A stretch of 64,000 nucleotides of DNA from contig CAZJWX010000001.1 of NCBI GenBank assembly GCA_964549915.1, positions 124,001 through 188,000 on the forward strand, written 5' to 3'. A program made the position numbers and the translations under genes. Positions 1 to 8,068 of this stretch are shown piece by piece (position 1 is the first letter of the stretch; each line of letters opens with the position of its first letter). The notes below the pieces were generated by a model. It was not told the origin of the DNA. It searched no databases and saw only the letters and a program-made list of their open reading frames with translations. This DNA is from JAUZRW01 sp964549915. GTDB lineage: Bacteria; Chloroflexota; Anaerolineae; Aggregatilineales; Phototrophicaceae.

Positions 1-1
1 G

Positions 2-1159
2 GCGCGTCATTCGCTGGAAAACACGCCCAATCTGCTGCCCAAGCTCAAGGAAGCGGGTGTGGTCGACTCGGGAGGGATGGGGTTGGTCTACATCCTGGAA
101 GGCATGTACCGCCTCATTGAAGGGCAGCCCGTATCTTATGGCGAAGGAGAAGTAGCCGACATCTCCGTCAATGGGCATTCCTGGGAAGCCGCTCTCATCC
201 CGGAAGATGAAGAAGGTTACGGCTACGATGTGCAGTTCTTGATGCTGGGCGAAAACCTGGATGTGGATCAGGTGCGGCGTGACATCAGCGCGATGGGCTG
301 GTCACCGCTGATTGATGGTGACGACCGCCTGATCAAAGTGCATATCCATGTCTACAACCCCGGCGAACCGCTCAGCTATGCCATCGACCTGGGTGTGGAA
401 CTGGATGACATCGTGGTCGAAAACATGCAGGCGCAGTATTTGCAGTACGTGCAGGCGCGTCATGAGCGCGAAGAACAGCCAGAGGCGGAGCATCGCGTCT
501 CCGTTATCACGGTCGCGCGCGGGGATGGCCTGGAGAAGATGCTGCGAGAATACGGCGCGGCGCGCGTCATCATCGGCGGACAGACGATGAACCCCAGCAC
601 GGAAGACTTCCTCGGCGCGATTGACTCGCTGGATACCGATGAGATCATCCTGCTGCCGAACAACGGCAACGTGCTGATGGCGGCGCAGCAGGCGGCTTCG
701 CTGGCGATTGGCAAATCGGTGCAGGTCGTCCCTAGCAAGACCATTCAGCAGGGGATCAGCGCCTTGCTGGCATACATGGATCTGCGTGATAGCAACTCGC
801 TGCAGGATATCGTGGACGGCATGAATGAATTCCGCAGCTTCACCAAGAGCGCGGAAGTGACCATCGCAACCCGCAATGCCATCATCAACGATGTTGCCGT
901 GCGCGAAGGCCAATACATCGGCCTGTTGGATGGCAAACTCGTCCATGCAGGGGGTACAGATCACGAAATTGTACAGCACCTGCTGCAAGTCGCTCATGCT
1001 GAGGAGCACGAACTGGCGACCTTCTACTACGGGGAAGGCCGTACCCGGGCGGATGCCGAAGCGCTCATCGAGCAGCTTGTGGGCATGTATCCCGACTTGG
1101 AGTTTGAAGCGGTATACGGTGGACAGCCACTATACCCCTATCTCATCAGCATCGAATAA
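2..1159 (+). CDS. FakA-like fatty acid kinase (DAK2/YloV family), C-terminal part
   Basis: The reading frame is open from the left edge, so the 5' end of this gene lies outside the window. The first visible residues include VDSGGMGL, the typical end of the DhaL/DAK2 nucleotide-binding domain of the YloV/FakA family. About 330 residues of the family's middle and C-terminal domains follow, ending in YLISIE. FakA phosphorylates fatty acids presented by a DegV-type protein (FakB), giving acyl-phosphate for phospholipid synthesis. The next two genes are both DegV proteins on the same strand, the first only 5 bases after this stop, which strongly supports this role. A GTG at position 59 can be read as a start, but it falls inside the conserved domain and is not the real start. 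Family assignment is confident; lipid use is inferred from family knowledge. Confidence 0.85.
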   Translation, partial: ARHSLENTPNLLPKLKEAGVVDSGGMGLVYILEGMYRLIEGQPVSYGEGEVADISVNGHSWEAALIPEDEEGYGYDVQFLMLGENLDVDQVRRDISAMGWSPLIDGDDRLIKVHIHVYNPGEPLSYAIDLGVELDDIVVENMQAQYLQYVQARHEREEQPEAEHRVSVITVARGDGLEKMLREYGAARVIIGGQTMNPSTEDFLGAIDSLDTDEIILLPNNGNVLMAAQQAASLAIGKSVQVVPSKTIQQGISALLAYMDLRDSNSLQDIVDGMNEFRSFTKSAEVTIATRNAIINDVAVREGQYIGLLDGKLVHAGGTDHEIVQHLLQVAHAEEHELATFYYGEGRTRADAEALIEQLVGMYPDLEFEAVYGGQPLYPYLISIE

Positions 1160-1164
1160 CGACT

Positions 1165-2058
1165 GTGAAATACCAGATTGTCACCGACAGCGGTGCGCGT
1201 TTCGTCAATGCGCACCGTTTGCAAGAATATCCGATTACTGTTGTCCCCTATGCGATGCAGATTGGTTCGCGCCTGTACCATGAAGGGCGCGACCTATCGC
1301 CGGATGAAGTCTTGCAGTTAATGCAGATGCGTGGCCCCGCGCCACAACTTCTCGCCCCTAGTGTCGAAGACTACGTACAGGTCTATCGGCGAGCCGCGCA
1401 GCACTATGACGGGGTGATCTCGGTGCATACCTCGCGCGAGATGACGCAGAGCTGGCAGAACGCCCGCCTGGCCGCGCAGCAAATGGGAACGTCGGTGACG
1501 GTGGCGCTGGTCGACACGCGCACGACCTGTGTGGGGCAGGGATTGCTGGTGCGCATGGCGGCGAACCTGGCGGCACAACAGATCCCTTTTGACGAGGCCG
1601 TGCAGCGAGTGCGCAACGCTACCGAGAATATTTACTCGCTCTACCTGGTCGAGTCTTTCGAGCGGCTGCGGCACAACGGCATTCTCTCGCCATCACATGC
1701 CACGCTCGGGGAAATGCTGGAGATCAAGCCGCTGGTCACGGTTGATGAGGGCTACCCGGTTGTCACGGGCAAAGTGCGCACGCGCTCCCAGGCCATTGAT
1801 CGTCTGGTGGAATTCGTGGAGGAATTCGAGAACATCCAGGATGGCATCATCGTCCAGACACGTGTGCACATCACGGAACAAACGCGCATTCTGCAAGATC
1901 GGCTCTCGATGATTTTTCCGGGCAAGCATTTCCCATATACCATCTACGGTGCCAGCCTGGGCAGCCTGTTGGGTAGCAGCGTGACAGGCATAGTAATATT
2001 GGAGAACCCATTAGAAGAGGACGAAGATGACTCAGAAAATAAAGATTATTACGGATAG
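1165..2058 (+). CDS. DegV family protein (FakB-like), divergent paralog
   Basis: This 297-residue protein starts at a GTG five bases after the FakA-like stop. Its N-terminus (VTDSGARF) and overall length fit the DegV fold, which binds a fatty acid and presents it to FakA. Compared with its neighbour at 2027 it has lost family landmarks. The SGT segment after the central Ser-rich loop reads HTSREMTQ, the GRI-type Arg segment near residue 170 reads NGILS, and the C-terminal His-Gly loop reads YGASLGSLLG. It may bind a different ligand or modulate the second DegV. The C-terminus is acidic (LEEDEDDSE) and its coding sequence overlaps the next gene by 32 bases in another frame, which implies translational coupling. 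Confidence 0.8.
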   Translation: MKYQIVTDSGARFVNAHRLQEYPITVVPYAMQIGSRLYHEGRDLSPDEVLQLMQMRGPAPQLLAPSVEDYVQVYRRAAQHYDGVISVHTSREMTQSWQNARLAAQQMGTSVTVALVDTRTTCVGQGLLVRMAANLAAQQIPFDEAVQRVRNATENIYSLYLVESFERLRHNGILSPSHATLGEMLEIKPLVTVDEGYPVVTGKVRTRSQAIDRLVEFVEEFENIQDGIIVQTRVHITEQTRILQDRLSMIFPGKHFPYTIYGASLGSLLGSSVTGIVILENPLEEDEDDSENKDYYG

Positions 2059-2881
2059 TATCGCCGATATTCCGCCGGAACTGGTTGCAAAATATGGCAT
2101 CGAGATGGTGCCTTGCTACATCAACTTCGAAGGCAAGAGCCTCAAAGATGATGGAGAAGAGCTGGATCGCGAGCAGTTCTATAGAGACCTGGGTGGATTT
2201 GCCGAGTATCCAACCACTGCTGCACCCTCCCCCATTCTGGGTGAGGAATTGATGCGCAAGTCACTGGAAGAGGTTGATCACGTCATCAGCATCAACGGCG
2301 CATCCAACATCAGTGGCACCTACAACAACATGCGTCTCGCGGCTCAGGAAGTCGATCCGGAACGGATCACCGTCATCAATGCCGGGAATATCAGCGCCGG
2401 GATCGGCCTGCAAGTGCTGGTCGCATGTGAATTGGTGGAACAGGGCACAAGCCTGGAAGAACTCGTCCCCATCGTAGACAGCTTGAAGCACCATACGCAT
2501 CTCTATGGGGCCATCTACAATCTGGAAACTCTGCGCAAGAGCGGGCGCATCAGTTCTGTGATTGCGGGGATTGGCTCTTTCTTGCAGATCAAGCCGATTA
2601 TGACGGTGCGCGATGAGGGGGTTGTCGAAGTTGTGCATCGTGTGCGTACTTTCTCCCGCGCGAAGTCCAAGCTGGTTGACGTGCTGCGCGAAGAAGGCGA
2701 ACTGGATCGCGCTGCCATCATCCACATTCAGGACGAGGAAGCCGCGTTGGCCTTCCAGGAGCAGGCCAAAGATATCCTGCCGGAGAATACGATCGTCGTA
2801 AGTGTCAAGCCGACTTCAGGCATTCACCTGGGCGTCCACTCGGTTGGCTTCGTCTCCCTCCGCAACACCTGGAAGCAGTAA
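2027..2881 (+). CDS. DegV family protein (FakB-like fatty acid-binding subunit)
   Basis: This 284-residue protein shows the DegV signature: TDSIADIP near the N-terminus, the SNISGTYNN loop around residues 93-101, the RKSGRISS segment in the middle and a His-containing GVHSVGF loop near the C-terminus. In the family these line the fatty-acid head-group pocket, so it is the more canonical FakB of the pair. The ATG lies inside the 3' end of the preceding DegV gene, with a purine-rich AGAGGACGA just upstream serving as ribosome binding site. Together with the FakA-like gene it forms a three-gene unit closed by a hairpin at 2916-2939. Confidence 0.9.
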   Translation: MTQKIKIITDSIADIPPELVAKYGIEMVPCYINFEGKSLKDDGEELDREQFYRDLGGFAEYPTTAAPSPILGEELMRKSLEEVDHVISINGASNISGTYNNMRLAAQEVDPERITVINAGNISAGIGLQVLVACELVEQGTSLEELVPIVDSLKHHTHLYGAIYNLETLRKSGRISSVIAGIGSFLQIKPIMTVRDEGVVEVVHRVRTFSRAKSKLVDVLREEGELDRAAIIHIQDEEAALAFQEQAKDILPENTIVVSVKPTSGIHLGVHSVGFVSLRNTWKQ

Positions 2882-2915
2882 CCCCTGACGATGCCCCCAA
2901 CTTAGAAAATATGTG

Positions 2916-2939
2916 CAGGCAGCCTTTCGATGCTGCCTG
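2916..2939 (+). terminator. Rho-independent-like hairpin after the fak cluster
   Basis: CAGGCAGC and GCTGCCTG form a perfect 8-bp stem with an 8-nt loop, 34 bases after the last DegV stop. A pyrimidine-rich TCTTCCT follows rather than a pure T run, so termination strength is uncertain. Confidence 0.55.
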
Positions 2940-2996
2940 TCTTCCTGTATGCTTGTAGCGAACGTTTGTTGGATTGAATAACGTAAGGGAAACGGT

Positions 2997-5654
2997 ATGC
3001 CGTCGGCTCTGGAGACTCTCGTCAAAATCCTGAAGCTGGAACGCGAACAAGGCTGCCAGAATCGCGCTGTGATCGGCGGTTTCAGCGCATATAGCGATAC
3101 CTGGCGGCAGCAAGCAGAACAACAGGCGCGGCGCGCCGAACACATCGTACTCGTTGAAGAACTGAGCGACCTGCTGCGCGGGTATGAGGCGGTTGACGGG
3201 CAGCTAGAGCGCATGAAGCAAATCGACTACATGCTGGAACGTATCGTCGGGCGTGCGCCGATCCCGCCAGAGTACGCGCAGAAGCTGAAACAAATCCGCG
3301 AGGAGCAGCCCCGCCAGCAGAACCAGGCTGATGCACAGCCAGCCAGTCAACCGGATGAGGGCGAAGGGCGGTCTCGTGGCAAGAAGGCCCGGGCGAAGAA
3401 GAGCAAAAAAGAGCGCAGCGGCGGCCCCGGGCGCAAGTCTGGTAAGCAGAAGCCACTGGAAACCTATGGTTACGACAATTACCAGCCAGTGCGGGCGAAG
3501 TCGTTGGACATCGAGCCGATGCCGACCCTGGCGCGTCCGCCGCGCAAGCCGCGTCCCGCTCTGTCGCTGGAAGAAGCCCGTGAGCGTATCGCAGCCCTCT
3601 CGCAGCCGCTGACGGCGATCAAAGGCATCGGCAGCAGCAAGGCCGACCAATTCGCCGACCTGAACCTCTTCACCGTCGAAGATATGCTGCATTACCTGCC
3701 GCGCCGCTACGATGATTACACCCAGCTACGCTACATCGCCAAGCTGGAACCGGGTGAAGTGGCGACGGTCATTGGGACGGTTTCCTATACTGAAGTGCGC
3801 ATCGGGCGCAACAACCGCAAGGACTTCTACATGGAACTGGAAGACGGCAGCGGTACGCTCAACGTCGTCTTCTTCGGGCAGCATTTCCTGGTGCGCAGCA
3901 TCCGTAAGGGGCAGCAGCTTGTCCTCAGCGGGAAAGTCAGCATCTGGCAGCATCGTTTGCAGATGACCAACCCGGAGTGGGAAGCCCTCGATTCCGAGAA
4001 TTTGCACACCATCGGCATCGTGCCCGTCTATCCATTGACGGAGAGCGTGAAAGCGCGTTCTTTCCGCCGCACGATGAAGGGTGCAGTTGAGCAGTTCGCC
4101 GACACCCTGCCCGATCCCCTGCCCGAATCTGTTCTGGAACGTGCCGAACTGGCAGACCTCAACTGGACAATGCGCAACCTGCACTTCCCGGAAGGCTGGG
4201 ATCATCTGGAGCATGCCCGTCGGCGTTACCTGTTCGACCAGCTTCTGCTGCTGCAACTGGGCATCCTGGGCAAGCGCCGTGATTGGCAGTCGATACCCGC
4301 GCAGCCGCTCCCGGTTGATGATGGCTGGCTGGATGAGTTCATCGCGACGGTCTTCCCCTACGAGTTGACCGGGGCACAGCAGCGAGCCATTGGGCAGATT
4401 CGCGATGATATGGCCAAAGATGTGCCCATGAATCGCCTGCTGCAGGGCGATGTCGGCGCGGGCAAGACTGCCGTGGCCCTGACGACCATCGGCATGGCAC
4501 TCTTCAATGGCAAGCAGGCCGCTTTGATGGCCCCGACCAGCATCCTGGCAGAGCAGCACTATCGCGGGATCACCAAGGCGCTCGCGCACTTGCAGGGCGA
4601 TTGGCGTCCAGTGATTGCGCTGCTGACCAGCGCCCTGACCAACAGCGAACGGGAGGCCATCTATCGCGGGATGGCGAATGGCTCCATCGACATTGTGATC
4701 GGTACGCACGCTCTGATTCAACAAGGCGTGGAATTCCATGATCTGGGTGTTGCCATCATTGACGAGCAGCATCGCTTTGGCGTGGAACAGCGGGCGGCGC
4801 TGCGTGGCAAGGGCACCAATCCGCACCTGCTCTTCATGACGGCCACACCGATACCCCGCACGCTGGCGCTGACGATGTATGCCGACCTGGATTTGAGCAT
4901 CATCGACGAGAAGCCGCCGGGACGCCAGCCCGTCGAGACGCGCATCCTGGCACCCGTTGCACGCGAGCGGGCCTTCCAGTTCGTCGAGCAGCAGGTGGAA
5001 GAGGGGCGGCAGGCCTTTGTCGTGCATCCGCTGGTGGACTCGTCAGATCGGGTTGAGGCGCGTTCTGCGACCGAGGCCTACGAAGACTTGCAGCAGGTTT
5101 TCTATAAGTACCGTGTCTGCTTGCTGCATGGGCGCATGTCGCCGGCAGAAAAAGACGAAATTATGGCGGCATTTGCCAATCATGAATATGATGTGATGGT
5201 CACGACCAGCGTTGCGGAAGTCGGGGTAGATGTTCCGAATGCCAGCGTGATGATGATCGAAGGAGCCAATCGCTTTGGTCTGGCGCAGCTTCATCAGTTC
5301 CGGGGGCGTGTCGGGCGTGGGCAACATAAATCGTACTGCTTGCTGATTCCGGATACGCTCACCGACGAATCCGAAGCGCGGCTGAAAGCGATGGAGGAGA
5401 CGGACGACGGCTTCCGACTGGCGGAAATGGACTGGCAGATGCGTGGTGCCGGAGATTTGCTCGGGACGCGACAGAGCGGGTCGTTCATCGTCAAGTTGGC
5501 GGAGTTCATGACGCCAGAACTGGTCAGCCTTGCCCAGAGCGAAGCGCGGACAATCTACGAAGAAGACCCGGATTTGCAACTTGAAGAACATCAATTGCTG
5601 GCGGAGATGCTGCACCAGCGTGCGCAGCGCGATACCGCCAGCGATGTGAGCTAG
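2997..5654 (+). CDS. recG: ATP-dependent DNA helicase RecG with N-terminal extension
   Basis: RecG remodels stalled replication forks and branched recombination intermediates. The 885-residue protein is about 190 residues longer than typical RecG. Residues 1-110 are helical and charged, and about 110-170 are a Lys/Arg/Gly/Gln-rich linker. The wedge/HhH region (AIKGIGSSKADQF, about 205-240) and OB fold then follow. Superfamily 2 helicase motifs are intact: Walker A GDVGAGKT at 484-491, DEQH box at 589-592, and motif VI QFRGRVGRG near 765. The ATG at 2997 has a TAAGGGA Shine-Dalgarno about 8 bases upstream. The extension belongs to the same open frame and has no internal start with a clear ribosome site, so I keep it. 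Confidence 0.95.
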   Translation: MPSALETLVKILKLEREQGCQNRAVIGGFSAYSDTWRQQAEQQARRAEHIVLVEELSDLLRGYEAVDGQLERMKQIDYMLERIVGRAPIPPEYAQKLKQIREEQPRQQNQADAQPASQPDEGEGRSRGKKARAKKSKKERSGGPGRKSGKQKPLETYGYDNYQPVRAKSLDIEPMPTLARPPRKPRPALSLEEARERIAALSQPLTAIKGIGSSKADQFADLNLFTVEDMLHYLPRRYDDYTQLRYIAKLEPGEVATVIGTVSYTEVRIGRNNRKDFYMELEDGSGTLNVVFFGQHFLVRSIRKGQQLVLSGKVSIWQHRLQMTNPEWEALDSENLHTIGIVPVYPLTESVKARSFRRTMKGAVEQFADTLPDPLPESVLERAELADLNWTMRNLHFPEGWDHLEHARRRYLFDQLLLLQLGILGKRRDWQSIPAQPLPVDDGWLDEFIATVFPYELTGAQQRAIGQIRDDMAKDVPMNRLLQGDVGAGKTAVALTTIGMALFNGKQAALMAPTSILAEQHYRGITKALAHLQGDWRPVIALLTSALTNSEREAIYRGMANGSIDIVIGTHALIQQGVEFHDLGVAIIDEQHRFGVEQRAALRGKGTNPHLLFMTATPIPRTLALTMYADLDLSIIDEKPPGRQPVETRILAPVARERAFQFVEQQVEEGRQAFVVHPLVDSSDRVEARSATEAYEDLQQVFYKYRVCLLHGRMSPAEKDEIMAAFANHEYDVMVTTSVAEVGVDVPNASVMMIEGANRFGLAQLHQFRGRVGRGQHKSYCLLIPDTLTDESEARLKAMEETDDGFRLAEMDWQMRGAGDLLGTRQSGSFIVKLAEFMTPELVSLAQSEARTIYEEDPDLQLEEHQLLAEMLHQRAQRDTASDVS

Positions 5655-5931
5655 GGCGCGAGTCGGAGGGCGATCACTTGCAGGGGCGATGCACTGGCGT
5701 TTGCCGAATGAGTCAGCCCCTGTGAGGTTTGTCTCGCGGTGGTGGGGGCAAGTGTGAGCTTACACCCGACCAAGGAGTTGCAGGAGGGGCGCTCTCACGA
5801 GGCCGCCTGCCTTCGCGTCAAGTTCTGGTAGGTTGTCTCGTTGCATTCCCCGGGCGAGCCGCATTGCCCATTGCATCCATTCGGGTGCGGGTCTTCGTTC
5901 GCTGCGCCCTTGCGTAATAATTTGTAATGAC

Positions 5932-5947
5932 CATGACCCCGGTCATG
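5932..5947. promoter_or_regulatory. Palindrome directly upstream of the coaD -35 box
   Basis: CATGACC and GGTCATG form a perfect 7-bp inverted repeat separated by CC. It abuts the proposed -35 element at 5948, the usual place for an activator site or for a repressor acting by overlap. No regulator gene for it is recognised nearby. Confidence 0.45.
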
Positions 5948-5977
5948 TTGGCGTAAAAAAACGTTTAGACGTAGAAT
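5948..5977 (+). promoter_or_regulatory. Sigma70-type promoter for coaD
   Basis: TTGGCG (5948-5953) and TAGAAT (5972-5977) are separated by 18 bases that include an A run. The predicted start of transcription, near 5984, would give a short leader with the GGAG ribosome site before the ATG at 6007. Confidence 0.5.
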
Positions 5978-6006
5978 ATCCACGTAGCACCATTGGAGTT
6001 TTTCTT

Positions 6007-6492
6007 ATGGCTCGTCTTGCCGTTTACCCGGCATCGCTGGACCCGATTCACTTCGGGCATATTGATGTGGCACGTCGCGCAACCGCGATTTTCGACCATG
6101 TGATCGTGGCGATTTATGCCAATCCCAAGAAGAACATCCTCTTCACCGTTGATGAGCGCGTGCAACTGGCGCAGGAGGCCTTCGAGGGGGATACGAACAT
6201 CGAAGTTGCGAAGTTTTCGGGATTGGTTGTAAACTATGCGCGGGAGGTGGGGGCGTCAGCACTGGTGCGCGGGCTGCGTGTCTTCGGCGATTTCGAATAC
6301 GAATTTCGCATGGGACTGGCAAACAAGGCCCTGGCACCAGAGGTTGAGACAGTGGCAATCCTGTCCGATGTGCGCTTCATCCACATCAGTTCCAGCACCG
6401 TTCGCGAAATTGCGGAGTTGGGTGGCGAGGTATCGCATCTGGTGCCAGAGAATGTGAGCCGTGCATTGAAAACACGATTCGGTTATGCCTAA
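6007..6492 (+). CDS. coaD: Phosphopantetheine adenylyltransferase
   Basis: CoaD transfers AMP from ATP to 4'-phosphopantetheine, the penultimate step of coenzyme A synthesis. The 161-residue length is exactly that of the family. The nucleotidyltransferase motif appears as SLDPIHFGH near residues 10-18, and the C-terminal ISSSTVRE motif is intact. The motif lacks the usual Gly-Ser-Phe (it reads ASL), a small deviation. The frame stays open upstream to 5833, but the ATG at 6007 has a GGAG site about 9 bases before it and gives the canonical N-terminus, so the longer version is rejected. The next gene follows after 14 bases, so the two are probably co-transcribed. Confidence 0.95.
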   Translation: MARLAVYPASLDPIHFGHIDVARRATAIFDHVIVAIYANPKKNILFTVDERVQLAQEAFEGDTNIEVAKFSGLVVNYAREVGASALVRGLRVFGDFEYEFRMGLANKALAPEVETVAILSDVRFIHISSSTVREIAELGGEVSHLVPENVSRALKTRFGYA

Positions 6493-6506
6493 TGGAGAGA
6501 TGATTC

Positions 6507-7052
6507 GTGGATATTCAACATTTAGTGGATCGGCTGGAAGACCTCATTGATGATGGTCGGCACATCTTCGGGACGAAGTACACCATGATTGATGAAGAAC
6601 GCGCCCTGGAGATCATCGACCAGATGCGCATCTCGATCCCGGAAGAGATTGAGAAAGCGGCACGAGTCCTGGCCCAGCGGGATCGCGTGCTGGCAGAAGC
6701 ACACGAAGAAGCGGCTCGCATCGTGCAAGAGCATCGCAAAAAGGCCGAGTCGATGCTGGATCAGGATGCGACAGTACAGGCCGCACACAGCCGCGCCGAG
6801 CAGATCAAAGAACAGGCGCGCCAGGAAGCCTCCCGCATCACCAGCGAAGCGGATCAATACGTGATGAGCATCCTCAGCAAGTTGGAACAACAGCTTGTGC
6901 GTGACCTGAGCGAAGTGCGCAACGGCATCAACCATATGCAGGCGCAGAAAGCCAATCCCGCGCCCGCAGCACAGCAGCCAGAGCACGCGCAGCAGCCTGT
7001 CGAGAGCGAACTGGTAGAAGCGGCTGTGGAACCGAAGCAAAACGAGGCTTGA
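6507..7052 (+). CDS. SepIVA/DivIVA-like coiled-coil protein
   Basis: This 181-residue protein is mostly helical. Residues 1-25 form a short N-terminal segment, then comes LEIIDQMRISIPEEI followed by a long heptad-rich coiled coil (about 45-145), with an Ala/Pro/Gln/Glu-rich tail. The LEIIDQM..IPEEI..A..VL..RD arrangement closely resembles mycobacterial SepIVA, a DivIVA-domain-like protein of division and cell elongation. That comparison is from memory, not a search. It is also reminiscent of ATP synthase b subunits, but there is no membrane segment. The GTG start has a GGAGAG site 8 bases upstream. Lying directly behind coaD suggests co-expression rather than shared chemistry. Confidence 0.65.
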   Translation: MDIQHLVDRLEDLIDDGRHIFGTKYTMIDEERALEIIDQMRISIPEEIEKAARVLAQRDRVLAEAHEEAARIVQEHRKKAESMLDQDATVQAAHSRAEQIKEQARQEASRITSEADQYVMSILSKLEQQLVRDLSEVRNGINHMQAQKANPAPAAQQPEHAQQPVESELVEAAVEPKQNEA

Positions 7053-7054
7053 TG

Positions 7055-7083
7055 CTGAGGAAGAGCAACCCTGTTCTCCTCAG
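7055..7083. terminator. Weak hairpin between convergent genes
   Basis: CTGAGGA (7055-7061) pairs with TCCTCAG (7077-7083). It lies between the ends of the 6507 gene and the convergent 7106 gene. There is no T tract, so it is only a candidate. Confidence 0.3.
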
Positions 7084-7105
7084 ATGATGTCATGTTGCGC
7101 TTGAA

Positions 7106-7960
7106 TTATTCTTCGTCTTCATCCTTTGCCAGGCGAGACGCCCGCTCGTCCAGTCTGGTTGTGGTTGGCTTCGGCTCATCCTCGCCGGAACCCTCATCCA
7201 GCGGAGGTAACCCCAGGGCTTCGCGTCGTTTGCGCTCTTTCTCCTCGCGCGTCCGCTGCATCATCTCCTGAAATGCTTGCTCTTTCTCTTCGCGCCGTTT
7301 GCGTGCCTCTTCCAGGATGCGCTCGCGTGTCGCTTGTTCGCCCGTGCGCAGGGCTTCCTCGCGCTTGCGTTGCTTCTCGCGCACGATTTCATCCATCCTG
7401 CGTCGTTCGTCGATCATACGCTGCTTGCGACTGCTGCGCTCTTCGTAGATTTGTTCGGCTTTGCGCTTCCACTCCGGTTTGTTCGCATCCGCTTCGGCAG
7501 GGGCTTCGGTGCTTTCGGCGGCTGCTGGCGGCTCCTCTTCTGCGGCGGATTCGATCTCGTAGGTGATGTTCTTGCGCTCGAAAACCTTGTCTTTGACTTC
7601 CGCCTCGGCGCTGATCTCTTCCGAGATGCGTGATGCCTTATCAAAGAATTCTTCGGACTCGTCCACCATTTCCTCGAACTGTTCACGCGCCCGTGCCACT
7701 TCCGGGTTCTCCCGGCGCTTCTTCTGCGGCGGCAGGGGGAGATCCGGCTGTGTGGGTTCGGCGGCGGCTTCATCCGTTGCTTCTGAGGCGGGGGCTTGGC
7801 TCTCAGCAGCGGATTCTGCGTTTTCGTCGGCAACAGGTGCTTCACTCTCCGGCGGCGCTGGCGTGGGGTGTGTCTCGTCCGGTGTCAGGTCTTCGCGGTT
7901 GTCCTGCGGTTGCTTGTCGTCTTCGGGCATTGTGGGTTTTTGCGGTTCGTCCTGCATCAT
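7106..7960 (-). CDS. Acidic low-complexity coiled-coil protein, function unknown
   Basis: I do not recognise this 284-residue protein. Residues 1-85 are rich in Pro, Glu, Ala, Asp and Thr and probably disordered. About 85-130 and 165-260 are charged helices dominated by Glu, Arg and Lys (EEARKRREEKEQ-type heptads), and the tail is acidic. There is no signal peptide, membrane segment or Cys. The ATG-ATG start has TGGAGCG upstream. Low complexity makes any database match to motor or caldesmon-like coiled coils unreliable. It stands alone between two convergent or tail-to-head neighbours, so context does not help. Confidence 0.6.
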   Translation of the reverse strand: MMQDEPQKPTMPEDDKQPQDNREDLTPDETHPTPAPPESEAPVADENAESAAESQAPASEATDEAAAEPTQPDLPLPPQKKRRENPEVARAREQFEEMVDESEEFFDKASRISEEISAEAEVKDKVFERKNITYEIESAAEEEPPAAAESTEAPAEADANKPEWKRKAEQIYEERSSRKQRMIDERRRMDEIVREKQRKREEALRTGEQATRERILEEARKRREEKEQAFQEMMQRTREEKERKRREALGLPPLDEGSGEDEPKPTTTRLDERASRLAKDEDEE

Positions 7961-8006
7961 TCGCTCCAGATTACACCGTTCGCGTACCGATCATAACAAC
8001 AATACG

Positions 8007-8032
8007 AAAAGAGCGCACCGGGCGGTGCACTC
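8007..8032 (-). terminator. Rho-independent terminator of the LysM protein gene
   Basis: Read on the minus strand, GAGTGCACC and GGTGCGCTC pair around a 4-nt loop with one mismatch, and TTTT follows at once. It lies 37 bases beyond the stop of the gene at 8069-9043. Confidence 0.65.
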
Positions 8033-8068
8033 TGCGGCTGGCTTTTTGATTGTTGAGAAGGCCGCGCA

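Larger units (their letters stand above)
5655..6006 (+). other. Non-coding stretch between recG and coaD with several hairpins
   Basis: I find no convincing protein gene in these 352 bases. CAGGGGC (5681-5687) pairs with GCCCCTG (5716-5722) around an inner GGC-GTTT-GCC hairpin. GTGTGAGCTTACAC near 5752 is a near-palindrome, and GGGTGC/GCGCCC near 5883-5909 is a further stem. I compared it by eye with tmRNA, RNase P RNA, small SRP RNA, T-box and the common riboswitch cores and recognised none. The last 75 bases hold a palindrome and the coaD promoter, listed separately. A structured leader or small RNA is possible but unproven. Confidence 0.4.

Noticed and set aside
3726..5027. 433-residue minus-strand open frame inside recG
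   Set aside because: The frame is long only because of high GC and codon bias; recG is clear on the other strand and this translation has no recognisable motif.
5655..5950. tmRNA, RNase P RNA, SRP RNA or a known riboswitch
   Set aside because: None of the conserved core sequences I know for these could be found on either strand; kept only as a structured non-coding region.
5833..6006. 58-residue N-terminal extension of coaD
   Set aside because: CoaD is about 160 residues; the ATG at 6007 has a ribosome site and promoter elements lie within the would-be extension.
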